Shown here in pieces: positions 41,633 through 50,265 of a stretch of DNA of 63,831 nt. Both the position numbers and the translations under genes were made by a program. Origin of the DNA: Solirubrobacteraceae bacterium (GTDB lineage: Bacteria > Actinomycetota > Thermoleophilia > Solirubrobacterales > Solirubrobacteraceae); assembly GCA_025934395.1 (NCBI GenBank), contig JAICYC010000010.1:1-63831 (forward strand). Reading direction: 5' to 3'. Each line of letters begins with the position of its first letter. Position 1 is the stretch's first letter. The notes below the pieces were generated by a model that was not told where the DNA came from, ran no database searches, and saw nothing but the letters and a program-made list of their open reading frames with translations.

Positions 41633-41705
41633 GGGCCGTTAGCTCAACCGGCAGAGCAGGGGCCTCTTAAGCCCAAGGTTGCAGGTTCGATTCCTGCACG
41701 GCCCA
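41633..41705 (+). tRNA. tRNA-Lys (CTT anticodon)
   Basis: The 73-base gene folds as a standard cloverleaf. The acceptor stem is GGGCCGT with ACGGCCC, the D-arm contains TTAGCTCAACCGG, the anticodon loop is CTCTTAA with anticodon CTT, and the T-arm has GGTTCGATTCC. The first anticodon-stem pair is a G-A mismatch. The discriminator base is A and no CCA is encoded. The next gene's start codon begins one base after it. Confidence 0.95.
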
Positions 41706-41706
41706 T

Positions 41707-42051
41707 GTGGCGTACGACGAGGACATGGCCAACCGCGTGCGGGAGCTCGTCGCGCTTGAGGGTGGGTTGGACGAACGTACGATGTTCGGCGGCCTCGCGT
41801 TCCTGATCGGCGGCAACATGGCCGTCGCGGTCTCCCATCGCGATGCCCTGCTCGTGCGCATGGCGCCTGAGGATGCCGCCGCTGCTCTGAAGCGCCCGCA
41901 CACCGAGGAGATGGTGATGCGCGGGAGGGCGATGCCCGGCTGGATCTACGTGGGCTTCGAGGGTGTGCGCACCAAGCGCGACCTGGCAGCGTGGGTCCGA
42001 CGCGGGGTCGAGCACGCGCGCACGCTGCCCGTCAAGGCGCCCGCCGGGTAG
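41707..42051 (+). CDS. TfoX/Sxy N-terminal domain protein
   Basis: A 114-residue protein covering one TfoX N-terminal domain, with ERTMFGGLAFLIGGNMAVAV, LLVRM and AMPGWIYVGFEGVRT. The opening MAYDEDMANRVREL is usual for the family, which supports the GTG at 41707 over the ATG at 41725. That GTG is one base from the tRNA-Lys 3' end, so any ribosome site would lie inside the tRNA. The full-length family regulates competence in Gammaproteobacteria, but these short proteins have no proven role. Confidence 0.85.
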   Translation: MAYDEDMANRVRELVALEGGLDERTMFGGLAFLIGGNMAVAVSHRDALLVRMAPEDAAAALKRPHTEEMVMRGRAMPGWIYVGFEGVRTKRDLAAWVRRGVEHARTLPVKAPAG

Positions 42052-42060
42052 GCATCGCAC

Positions 42061-43410
<1,350 letters not shown>

Positions 43411-43460
43411 GGGAGAGCCGTCGCGCGTCCCGGCCGGGCGAGGCGCCCGCGCCGCGCTCA

Positions 43461-44258
43461 TCAGGCGTGCTCGGGCGCGGCCTCGTTGCCTTGCAGGCGG
43501 AACTCGCGGCGGCGGTCCTCGCCGTAGAGGGGGATGATGTCGCCGCAGATCTCCACCAGCCTCGAGACGGTGCGCGCGCCGAGGCGCTCGTCGAGCTCGT
43601 CGGGCATCAGGTTGGTCGTCGCCAGGATCGAGCGCTCGGCCTCGTAGCGAGCGTTGACGATCGAGTAGAGCTGCTCGAGCACCCAGTCGGTCTGGTGCTC
43701 TGCGCCGAGGTCGTCGATGTGGAGCAGGTCGACCGCGGTGAGCCGGTCCATGAAGTCGAGCTTGCCCGCGCCGGAGTCGAGCGATTCGCGGAGCAGGTTC
43801 AGCAGTCGCGGCAGCGAGTAGATCGCCACGCTGCGCCCCGCCTGCAGCGCCGCTTTGGAGACGAGCATCGCGAGGGTGGTCTTGCCCGTTCCCACATCCC
43901 CCTGGATCCACAGCCCGCACCCCCCGTCGAGGTTGCGCTCGATCTCGGTTGCGAAGCGCCTGATCGCGCGGACCTGCTCGGGGGCGATCCGCGCGAGGTC
44001 GCTCACCGGAGGCCGCTCGAACGACACGCCGCGATAGCGGCGCGGGATCCGGCCGGCCAGCGACCGCGTGCGCGCGCCTGCGATCCGCCCCGCGCGGCAT
44101 TCGCAGTCGGTGGCGGTGTTGGTGGCCTCGTCGACGACGAAGCCGCTCCCGTCGCACACGCCGAGCGGGCAGCCGTCCTCGCCCAGGCGCCTCGCGCGCA
44201 CGTCCGCGAGCGGGGCTGCCGGGTCCTGGTCGGTCGAGAAAGGCGACCCGTCGTTCAC
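43461..44258 (-). CDS. DnaC/DnaI-type AAA+ helicase loader-like protein
   Basis: A 265-residue protein. The N-terminus has a Cys cluster (CPLGVCDGSG and DCECRAG) like the zinc domain of DnaI-type loaders. The C-terminal AAA+ domain (about 90-255) has Walker A IQGDVGTGKTTLAML, Walker B VDLLHIDDLG, sensor ILATTNL, and an arginine-finger-like GARTVSRLVEICGDII. Its GTG overlaps the dnaB stop by 4 bases, so loader and helicase are translated together. IstB-type transposon helpers share the fold, but no transposase is nearby. Confidence 0.83.
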   Translation of the reverse strand: MNDGSPFSTDQDPAAPLADVRARRLGEDGCPLGVCDGSGFVVDEATNTATDCECRAGRIAGARTRSLAGRIPRRYRGVSFERPPVSDLARIAPEQVRAIRRFATEIERNLDGGCGLWIQGDVGTGKTTLAMLVSKAALQAGRSVAIYSLPRLLNLLRESLDSGAGKLDFMDRLTAVDLLHIDDLGAEHQTDWVLEQLYSIVNARYEAERSILATTNLMPDELDERLGARTVSRLVEICGDIIPLYGEDRRREFRLQGNEAAPEHA

Positions 44259-45643
44259 GGCGCGTAGCGGTCGCCCGCGTAGTTCATGAACTTGGGGTAC
44301 TCCTTCTGGAACGTGAGCGTCACTTCGCCGACAGCGCCGTTGCGGTGCTTGGCGATGATCAGGTCGGCCTCACCGGGGCGTTCGGAGTCGGCCTCGTAGT
44401 ACTCGTCGCGGTAGATGAACATCACGAGGTCCGCGTCCTGCTCGAGGTTCCCCGACTCACGCAGGTCCGAGAGCTGCGGGCGCTTGGGCGAGCGCGTCTC
44501 CACCGCGCGGCTGAGCTGCGAGAGGGCGATCACGGGCACGCCCAGCTCGCGCGCGAGGATCTTCAGCCCGCGGCTCAGCTCGCCCACCGCGGTGACGCGG
44601 TTGTCGTAGCGGCTGTCCGTGCGCATCAGCTGCAGGTAGTCGATGATGATCAGCCCGAGGCCGCTCTCGCACTGGCTGTGCAGGCGCCGTGCCTTGGCGC
44701 GGATCTCGAGCATCCCCACGTCGCTTGAGTCGTCCACCCACAGCGGCGACCGCGCGAGGCGCTGGCTCGCGTCGAGGATCTTCGGCCAGCGCTGCTCGGC
44801 CACGCGGCCCTTGCGGAGCTCCTCGCCCTTGATCCGCGCCTGCGAGGCGACGAACCGCTGGGCGAGCTCCGCCTCGGCCATCTCCAGCGAGAACAGCGCC
44901 ACGGGCTTGCCGTGTTCGACCGCGGCGTTCTCTGCGATGTTGCACACGAGCGCGCTCTTGCCCATCGCGGGGCGCGCCGCGATGATGATCAGGTTGCCGG
45001 GCTGGAACCCGCCGGTGATCTCGTCGAGGTCCTTGAAGCCCGACGGCGTGCCGGTCAGCGAGGTGCCCTCGAGCGAGAGGCGATGGAGCTTGTCGAGCTC
45101 CTCGTGCAGGACCTCCTCGATCGCGCGGAAGTCCTGCTGGCGGTCGTCGCGCGCCACCTCCAGCATCGCCTTCTCCGCCTGCTCGACCAGGTCGCGCGGC
45201 GGTGCCTGGTGGCCGAGCACGCTCTCCTGGATCTCGTACGAGGTCCGCAGCAGCCTGCGCAGCAGCGCGTTCTCGCGCACGATCTGCGCGTAGCGGCGCG
45301 CGTGCCCCGCTGCCGGCACCACGCCCGTGAGCTCGTCCACCGCCGCCTGCCCGCCCACGTCCTCGAGCTGGCCCATCTGGCGCAGGCGGTCGGTGACCGT
45401 GAGCACGTCGACGGGCTCGCTCTCGTTGTAGAGCGCCAGCATCGCCTCGTAGATCGCGCCGTGGCGCTCGCGGTAGAAGTCCTCCGGGCGCAGCCCCTCC
45501 TCGATCACGAGCGCGTAGAGCGCCCGATCGGAGAGCAGGATCGCGCCCAGCACCGACTGCTCCGCGTCGAGGTTGTGCGGGGGTGTGATCGCGGCCGCCG
45601 AGGAGCCGTTGCCGTTGCCCGTGGAGACCGCGCTCACCGCCAT
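44255..45643 (-). CDS. dnaB: Replicative DNA helicase
   Basis: A 462-residue RecA-type hexameric helicase that unwinds DNA at the replication fork. The N-terminal domain (about 20-125) starts PPHNLDAEQSVLGAILLS. The motor domain (about 185-455) has Walker A AARPAMGKSAL, FSLEMAEAELAQRF, Walker B LIIIDYLQLM, QLSRAVE, SDLRESGNLEQDAD and FQKEYPKF. No intein is present. It lies downstream of rplI with its own likely promoter and is coupled to the loader gene. Confidence 0.97.
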   Translation of the reverse strand: MAVSAVSTGNGNGSSAAAITPPHNLDAEQSVLGAILLSDRALYALVIEEGLRPEDFYRERHGAIYEAMLALYNESEPVDVLTVTDRLRQMGQLEDVGGQAAVDELTGVVPAAGHARRYAQIVRENALLRRLLRTSYEIQESVLGHQAPPRDLVEQAEKAMLEVARDDRQQDFRAIEEVLHEELDKLHRLSLEGTSLTGTPSGFKDLDEITGGFQPGNLIIIAARPAMGKSALVCNIAENAAVEHGKPVALFSLEMAEAELAQRFVASQARIKGEELRKGRVAEQRWPKILDASQRLARSPLWVDDSSDVGMLEIRAKARRLHSQCESGLGLIIIDYLQLMRTDSRYDNRVTAVGELSRGLKILARELGVPVIALSQLSRAVETRSPKRPQLSDLRESGNLEQDADLVMFIYRDEYYEADSERPGEADLIIAKHRNGAVGEVTLTFQKEYPKFMNYAGDRYAP

Positions 45644-45653
45644 CGCGCCGCCG

Positions 45654-45659
45654 AGTGTA
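45654..45659 (-). promoter_or_regulatory. Probable -10 box (TACACT) of dnaB
   Basis: On the minus strand TACACT ends 10 bases before the dnaB ATG. The 225-base gap between rplI and dnaB otherwise holds only the terminator-like hairpin beside rplI. Confidence 0.42.
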
Positions 45660-45839
45660 GATCCGCGCCCGAGCTCCCCGAAGGCGCCTCCCCGCTATCT
45701 CGGACGAAATCGCAGCCGCGCTCCAGAAGAGGTGCCTGCACGCGACTGGCGGATCTCCGTCGGAGGTTCATGGACCCCATTCTCCGACCGCCTCCGGATC
45801 GAACGCACGTTCCATCCCGTCGCGGTGCCCTGCCCGCCG

Positions 45840-45868
45840 CGCCCGGAGCTCTCGGCCGGGGCCGGGCG
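45840..45868 (-). terminator. Terminator-like hairpin after rplI
   Basis: CGCCCGG and CCGGGCG (7 base pairs, 15-base inner part that can pair further) sit directly after the rplI stop codon. No U-tract follows, as is common in GC-rich actinobacteria. It would separate the ribosomal genes from dnaB. Confidence 0.45.
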
Positions 45869-46321
45869 TTATTTCTTGGCGACGACCATGGTCTTGACGT
45901 TGGCGGTCACTCCGTCGACCACCTCGACCACGACCATGTAGGTGCCGACGTTCTTGATCGGCTCCGGCAGATGCACGTTGCGTTTGTCGATGCGCAGGCC
46001 GCGCGCTTCGCGGATCGCCGAGGCGATGTCCTGCGCGGTGACCGATCCGAACAGCCGCCCGTCCGCGCCGGCCTGCTGCGGGATCGTGAGCACGGTGCGC
46101 CCGAGAAGCTCCACGTTCTCCTGTGCTTTCTCCACCGCCTCGCGTGCCGCCCGCTCTTCGGCGGCCTGGCGCTGGCGGACGGTTTCGATCGCGCCGCGCG
46201 TGGCGGGCTGGGCGAGCTTGCGCGGCATCAGGTAGTTGCGCAGGAAGCCCTTGGAGACGTCCACCACCGTCCCGCGCTCGCCGAGCTGCTCGTGGTCTTT
46301 GAGGAGGATCGCCTCGGGCAT
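45869..46321 (-). CDS. rplI: 50S ribosomal protein bL9
   Basis: A 150-residue ribosomal protein. The N-terminal rRNA-binding domain reads AILLKDHEQLGERGTVVDVS and GFLRNYLMPRKLA, the central helix follows (about 45-75), and the C-terminal domain contains LFGSVTAQDIASAI. The ATG begins 2 bases after the rpsR stop, so it is coupled to rpsR. Confidence 0.97.
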   Translation of the reverse strand: MPEAILLKDHEQLGERGTVVDVSKGFLRNYLMPRKLAQPATRGAIETVRQRQAAEERAAREAVEKAQENVELLGRTVLTIPQQAGADGRLFGSVTAQDIASAIREARGLRIDKRNVHLPEPIKNVGTYMVVVEVVDGVTANVKTMVVAKK

Positions 46322-46323
46322 CT

Positions 46324-46653
46324 CTAGCGTTCGCGGTCGCCGCGATCGCCGCGATCGCGCCGGGGCCCGTCGTCGCGGCCACCCTCGTTCACGTACGGCA
46401 GCAGCGCGAGCTCGCGCGCGCGCTTGACCGCGCGCGCGATCTGGACCTGGTGGCGGCGGCACGAGCCGGTGATCCTGCGCGAGCGGATCTTCCCCTTCTC
46501 GGAGATGAACTTCCGCAGCGAGGCCACGTCCTTGTAGTCGACCTGCTCGACCTTGTCGCGGCAGTGCTGGCAGGGCTTGCGACGACCGCCGCTGCCCGCG
46601 CCCTTCTTGTCGCGGCGCCGCACCGGCTTGCCGCGTCCGCGTGCCTTCGCCAT
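46324..46653 (-). CDS. rpsR: 30S ribosomal protein bS18 (cysteine-containing form)
   Basis: A 109-residue ribosomal protein. The zinc-type motif CQHC near residue 28 and Cys in ITGSCRRHQ mark the C+ form, and [18 protein letters not shown] and RRITG are the conserved core. Both ends are extended: the start is Arg/Lys/Gly-rich, and the last 17 residues repeat Arg/Asp ([12 protein letters not shown]), longer than most bS18 proteins. It lies between ssb and rplI. Confidence 0.95.
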   Translation of the reverse strand: MAKARGRGKPVRRRDKKGAGSGGRRKPCQHCRDKVEQVDYKDVASLRKFISEKGKIRSRRITGSCRRHQVQIARAVKRARELALLPYVNEGGRDDGPRRDRGDRGDRER

Positions 46654-46728
46654 CAGCGATCACCGCCTGCGTGGTGGCACGGCACGGGCAAAGCGTTGCT
46701 GGGACTCAAACGGAACCTCGCTGTGGAG

Positions 46729-47199
46729 CTAGAACGGGATGTCGTCGTCGCCGGAGGAACCGGCGACCGGTGCGGGCTGGAAGTCCCCTTCGTCCACAGG
46801 GATGTCCCCGCCCCTCGCGGCCCCGTTACCGGCGAAGGACCCCCCGGAGGGGCCATCTTCGCGCGAGCCCAGGAACTGCACCGAGTCGGCAATGATATCG
46901 ATTGCCTGCCGTTTGGCGCCGTCCTGGGTCTCCCACTCCCGCCACTCCAGGCGCCCGTCCACCGCCACCGGACGGCCCTTGGACAGGAAGCGCGCGGCGT
47001 TCTCGCCCTGCGCGCCCCACACGGTGACGTCGAAGTAGTTGGGCTTGTCCTCCCATTCGCCGGTGCTGCCGTTCTTGCGGCGCGTGTTGCACGCCACCCG
47101 CAGCTTGCACACGGACGTGCCGCTCGGGAGCGACCGGAGCTCCGGGTCGCTGGTCAGGTTTCCTGTCAGCACGACGCGGTTGATGTTGGTGGCTGCCAC
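46729..47199 (-). CDS. ssb: Single-stranded DNA-binding protein
   Basis: A 156-residue protein. The OB-fold domain (1-115) begins NINRVVLTGNLTSDPELR and includes FDVTVWGAQGENAARFLSKG and VDGRLEWREWE. A Gly/Asp-rich tail ends in DDDIPF, the tip that recruits replication and repair proteins. GTG start with AAGGGAGA 5-6 bases upstream. In most bacteria rpsF precedes ssb; here a hydroxylase gene lies between. Confidence 0.96.
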   Translation of the reverse strand: MAATNINRVVLTGNLTSDPELRSLPSGTSVCKLRVACNTRRKNGSTGEWEDKPNYFDVTVWGAQGENAARFLSKGRPVAVDGRLEWREWETQDGAKRQAIDIIADSVQFLGSREDGPSGGSFAGNGAARGGDIPVDEGDFQPAPVAGSSGDDDIPF

Positions 47200-47265
47200 T
47201 GCGTTCTCCCTTTCAAGCTCGTTCTGGTGCGCTGGGGGCGTGGGCGCCCGCGCCAGGCTGCTCGG

Positions 47266-47271
47266 AGTCTA
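47266..47271 (-). promoter_or_regulatory. Probable -10 box (TAGACT) of ssb
   Basis: On the minus strand TAGACT lies 66 bases before the ssb GTG. It would let ssb-rpsR-rplI be transcribed independently of rpsF. Confidence 0.42.
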
Positions 47272-47318
47272 GAGCGAGCGTCGGGCAGCGCGACGCCCAG
47301 CGCCCGCCGCGAAGGCGC

Positions 47319-47954
47319 TCATTGCGAGGTTCGCCTTGCGCGCGGGCTGGTGCGGAACACCTCGTCCCAGTAGGGCGCGCTGATCCCGAAGCCCTTCGTG
47401 TCGTCCTGGAAGTGGTGGCGCATGTGACGTTCGCGCAGCATCCGCCCGAGCGGTCCGCGGGGCCGGAAGTGGTGGAGGTAGTAGTGGCACATGTCGTATG
47501 CCAGGTAGCCCATGAAGAAGCCCGCGCCCACCCCGGGGGCGTAGTGGCGCCCGAACGCGAGGTACAGGATCCCGAACACGGCCGCGCCGAGGGGGATGCT
47601 CACCGCGGGCGGCATCACCAGGCGCAGCGGGTCGTTCGGATGATCGTGGTGGACGCCGTGGATGATCCAGTGCAGGCGCGCGCCGATGCCGTTGTCGGGC
47701 TCGAAGTGGAACACGATCCGGTGCAGCCAGTACTCGAACAGGGTCCACAGCGCGTACCCGCCTGCGAACACGGCCACCGTCGTGAGCGCGCTCGCGCGTT
47801 CGAGACTCCATGCGGTGAGCAGCGCGATCGCGGGCACGAAGATCAGGACCGGCACGATCGGGTGCACGCGCGAGAGCGCGTCCAGCAGGCGCGACTCGAA
47901 CATCGGCGGGGAGGCGCGCAGCACGTCCGTCCGCGTGCTCGTGCCGTCGTTCAT
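47319..47954 (-). CDS. Fatty acid hydroxylase / sterol desaturase family protein
   Basis: A 211-residue membrane di-iron enzyme. The His clusters are all present: WLHRIVFH, HGVHHDHP, YYLHH and RHMRHHF, between hydrophobic helices. Such enzymes hydroxylate or desaturate lipid chains at the membrane using O2. GGAGGAC lies 4-5 bases before the ATG; an upstream extension lacks such support. The gene sits between rpsF and ssb with its own AT-rich promoter, an unusual insertion into a conserved neighbourhood. Confidence 0.88.
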   Translation of the reverse strand: MNDGTSTRTDVLRASPPMFESRLLDALSRVHPIVPVLIFVPAIALLTAWSLERASALTTVAVFAGGYALWTLFEYWLHRIVFHFEPDNGIGARLHWIIHGVHHDHPNDPLRLVMPPAVSIPLGAAVFGILYLAFGRHYAPGVGAGFFMGYLAYDMCHYYLHHFRPRGPLGRMLRERHMRHHFQDDTKGFGISAPYWDEVFRTSPRARRTSQ

Positions 47955-47979
47955 GTCCTCCGCCCAGCTCACTCGTTCG

Positions 47980-47985
47980 ATCTTA
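47980..47985 (-). promoter_or_regulatory. Probable -10 box (TAAGAT) of the hydroxylase gene
   Basis: On the minus strand TAATAAGAT is one of the most AT-rich patches in the window and lies 25 bases before the ATG, with a GGAGGAC ribosome site between. Confidence 0.5.
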
Positions 47986-48103
47986 TTACGCGCGCGCGCC
48001 CGTCGTCTCGGGGTGCGCGCAGCCATGCACGGCCGGTTGCGAGCTTGGCGAGAGACGAGCCGGCTGGACCCCTGCGCGACCCCCGTCCGCTGGGCGATAC
48101 GGC

Positions 48104-48667
48104 TCAGGCGGGCTCGCCGACGGTCTCGCCGTCGGGCTGGGCCTCGTCCTGCGCAGCCGGGGCGCTCTCGGTGGGCGCCGAGGCCTCGGCGGGGGCTGCG
48201 GCCTGCGCAGGTGCGCCGGCCTCGGCAGGCGCGCCCCCCTTGGCGGGGGGTGCAGCCTGGCCGGCTGCGGCGGGAGCCGCGGGAGCGTCGCCTGCGGGCG
48301 CCTCGCCCTCGGTGCGGCGCGCGGCGGAGGCGGCGCTGCGCATGTCGGGCGGGCTCGGCGTGCCGGGTGCGAGCTTGATGATGCGGAACCGCAGCACGCC
48401 GTCGGTGATCCGCAGCGTGTGGTCGAGCTCACTGAGCAGCTCCGCGCCGGAGGGATGGAACTGCAGCAGGTGGTACTCGCCCGTCGTGTGTTTCTCGATC
48501 GGGTATGTCAGCGCGCGCTCGCCCCACTCGTCGTGGCGCACGAGGGTGCCCGCGCCCTCGATCGAGGCGCGCGTGTCGCGGACGATCTTCGCGCGCGTGT
48601 CCTCGGCGGCCTGCGGGTCGAGGATCACGACGAGGTCGTAGGGCGGGGTGGCGGCGTCGGCCGTCAT
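48104..48667 (-). CDS. rpsF: 30S ribosomal protein bS6 with long Ala/Pro-rich tail
   Basis: A 187-residue ribosomal protein. The core (about 1-100) has YDLVVILDPQAAEDTRAKIV, GERALTYPIEKHTTGEYHLL and RFRIIKL. About 85 more residues form an Ala/Pro/Glu/Gly-rich tail made of repeated APAEA-like units; typical bS6 has about 95-135 residues. The ATG at 48667 is preferred over an upstream GTG because a TACTCT box lies 9 bases before it. Confidence 0.94.
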   Translation of the reverse strand: MTADAATPPYDLVVILDPQAAEDTRAKIVRDTRASIEGAGTLVRHDEWGERALTYPIEKHTTGEYHLLQFHPSGAELLSELDHTLRITDGVLRFRIIKLAPGTPSPPDMRSAASAARRTEGEAPAGDAPAAPAAAGQAAPPAKGGAPAEAGAPAQAAAPAEASAPTESAPAAQDEAQPDGETVGEPA

Positions 48668-48676
48668 GCGGCGCAC

Positions 48677-48682
48677 AGAGTA
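48677..48682 (-). promoter_or_regulatory. Probable -10 box (TACTCT) of rpsF
   Basis: On the minus strand TACTCT ends 9 bases before the ATG, another leaderless arrangement. Confidence 0.4.
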
Positions 48683-48728
48683 GCGCGTATGGCCGCGCCG
48701 CCCGGCCGCGGCGCCGCGGGCCTCGCCG

Positions 48729-50216
48729 CTAGGACACGCGGCCCTTGGCGCGGATGTCGGCGAGCTGCTCGTCGATCCAGTCGCCGGGATCGCGCGAGGT
48801 GACGATCCGCGCGAGCCCCTCCGCCCTGCGGCGGCGCTCCGCGGGCTCCATCGTCAGCGCGGCGTAGATCGAGTTGGCGAGCTCCTGGATGTCGAACGGG
48901 TTCACGGACAGCGCATACTCGCCGAGCTCCTCGTGCGCGCCGGTGTTCTCCGAGAGGATCGACACCCCCTCGCGCTCGTTGACGAGCGGCCCCTCCTTGG
49001 CGACGAGGTTCATGCCGTCGAACATCGCGTTCACGAGCAGCACGTCGTAGTGCTTGTACGCCGCCATCGCCTCGTCGATGTCGTCGCGCAGCTTCAGCTG
49101 GATCGGCATCCAGTCGGGGGTGCCGTGCCGGTGGTTGACCACCGCCACGAGCGCCTCGATCCGCTCGAGGTACTCGGCGTACTGGGGGACGTCCGTACGA
49201 GACGGCATCAGCTGGGCCATGAACGTGATCCGCTCGTTGAACTCGGGATGCTGCTCGAGGAACAGGTCGAACGCCGAGAACCCGCGCAGCACGTTCTTGG
49301 ACAGGTCTGCACGGTCCACGCGCAGGATCAGGTAGTCGCGGCGCCGGGGCAGCAGCTCCTGCTCGAACCGCTGCACGCGCTCGCCCTGGGCCAGCGTGCG
49401 CGTGGCCGGGTAGTCGATCGGCAGCGGGTAGGCGCGGACCCACACCTCCCGTTCTTCGGCCTGGCCCTCTCTGGCGGGGGTGTGCACCACGCCTCGCTCG
49501 AAGTCGACGTCGAGGCCCATCAGGTCCTGGCAGCACTGCAGGAAGTTGTGCCGGTAGGAGCGGGTGTGGAAGCCGATGATGTCGTTCGCCAGCAGCCCCG
49601 TGAAGATCTCCTGGCGGATGTGCGTGGGCAGCACGCGCCACGCATCGGGCTGCGTCCAGGGGATGTGGACGAAGTGGTGCAGGAACGCGTCCGGTCTCGC
49701 ACGGCGGACCAGGTCGGGGAGCGTGTAGAGGTGGTAGTCGTGGACCATCACCACCGGTTCGCGCACACCCTCGAGCTCCTCCAGGACCGCCCGCGCAAGG
49801 TCTTCGTTGACCACGTTGTAACCGAACTCGAACGCCTCGATCTCCTCGCGGCGGATGTCGGGGGCGTTGGAGAGATCCCACAGGTAATGCTGGATGAACC
49901 ACAGCATCGGGTTCGCGAACACGTTGTAGAAGCGGTCGTAGGCGTCCGGATCGCTGACCACGAGCCTGACCTCGTACTCTCCCCCGCCGGGCGCGCGCAC
50001 GGGGAACGGGCGCCCGCCGTGCTCGGCCGAGACCTGCGCGTCGTGCTCGTTCATCGCCGAGGCGATCCACACGGCTTCCCGGTGGGAGGCGAGGCCCGTG
50101 AGCGCGGTCACGAGCCCGCCCGATCCGCGCTGCGCCTCACCGCCGGCCTGGAACGTGACAGGGCCGCGGTTGCTCACCAGCACGAGCGGAGTCCGCTGTG
50201 CCGGCGTGTCGCTCAT
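48729..50216 (-). CDS. otsA: Trehalose-6-phosphate synthase-type glycosyltransferase (GT20)
   Basis: A 495-residue GT-B enzyme. The N-terminus LVLVSNRGPV and GSGGLVTAL bind phosphate and sugar. Further motifs are VHDYHLYTLPDLVR, HIPWTQPDAWRVLP, GFHTRSYRHNFLQ, DRADLSKNVLRGFSAFD, and VNAMFDGMNLVAKEG and SENTGAHEELG in the donor site. It makes trehalose 6-phosphate from UDP/GDP/ADP-glucose and glucose 6-phosphate; a glucosylglycerol-phosphate product is a possible variation. No OtsB phosphatase is adjacent. A TreT-like gene lies upstream on the same strand, 49 bases away. Confidence 0.9.
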   Translation of the reverse strand: MSDTPAQRTPLVLVSNRGPVTFQAGGEAQRGSGGLVTALTGLASHREAVWIASAMNEHDAQVSAEHGGRPFPVRAPGGGEYEVRLVVSDPDAYDRFYNVFANPMLWFIQHYLWDLSNAPDIRREEIEAFEFGYNVVNEDLARAVLEELEGVREPVVMVHDYHLYTLPDLVRRARPDAFLHHFVHIPWTQPDAWRVLPTHIRQEIFTGLLANDIIGFHTRSYRHNFLQCCQDLMGLDVDFERGVVHTPAREGQAEEREVWVRAYPLPIDYPATRTLAQGERVQRFEQELLPRRRDYLILRVDRADLSKNVLRGFSAFDLFLEQHPEFNERITFMAQLMPSRTDVPQYAEYLERIEALVAVVNHRHGTPDWMPIQLKLRDDIDEAMAAYKHYDVLLVNAMFDGMNLVAKEGPLVNEREGVSILSENTGAHEELGEYALSVNPFDIQELANSIYAALTMEPAERRRRAEGLARIVTSRDPGDWIDEQLADIRAKGRVS

Positions 50217-50265
50217 CGCTCGCGCTGTGCCTCGTGGACGGCGGGGAACCGGGCGCGGTGTACCG

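Noticed and set aside
43461-44258. The AAA+ gene as an IstB transposition helper
   Set aside because: There is no transposase or inverted repeats nearby, and it is coupled to dnaB with a DnaI-like Cys cluster.
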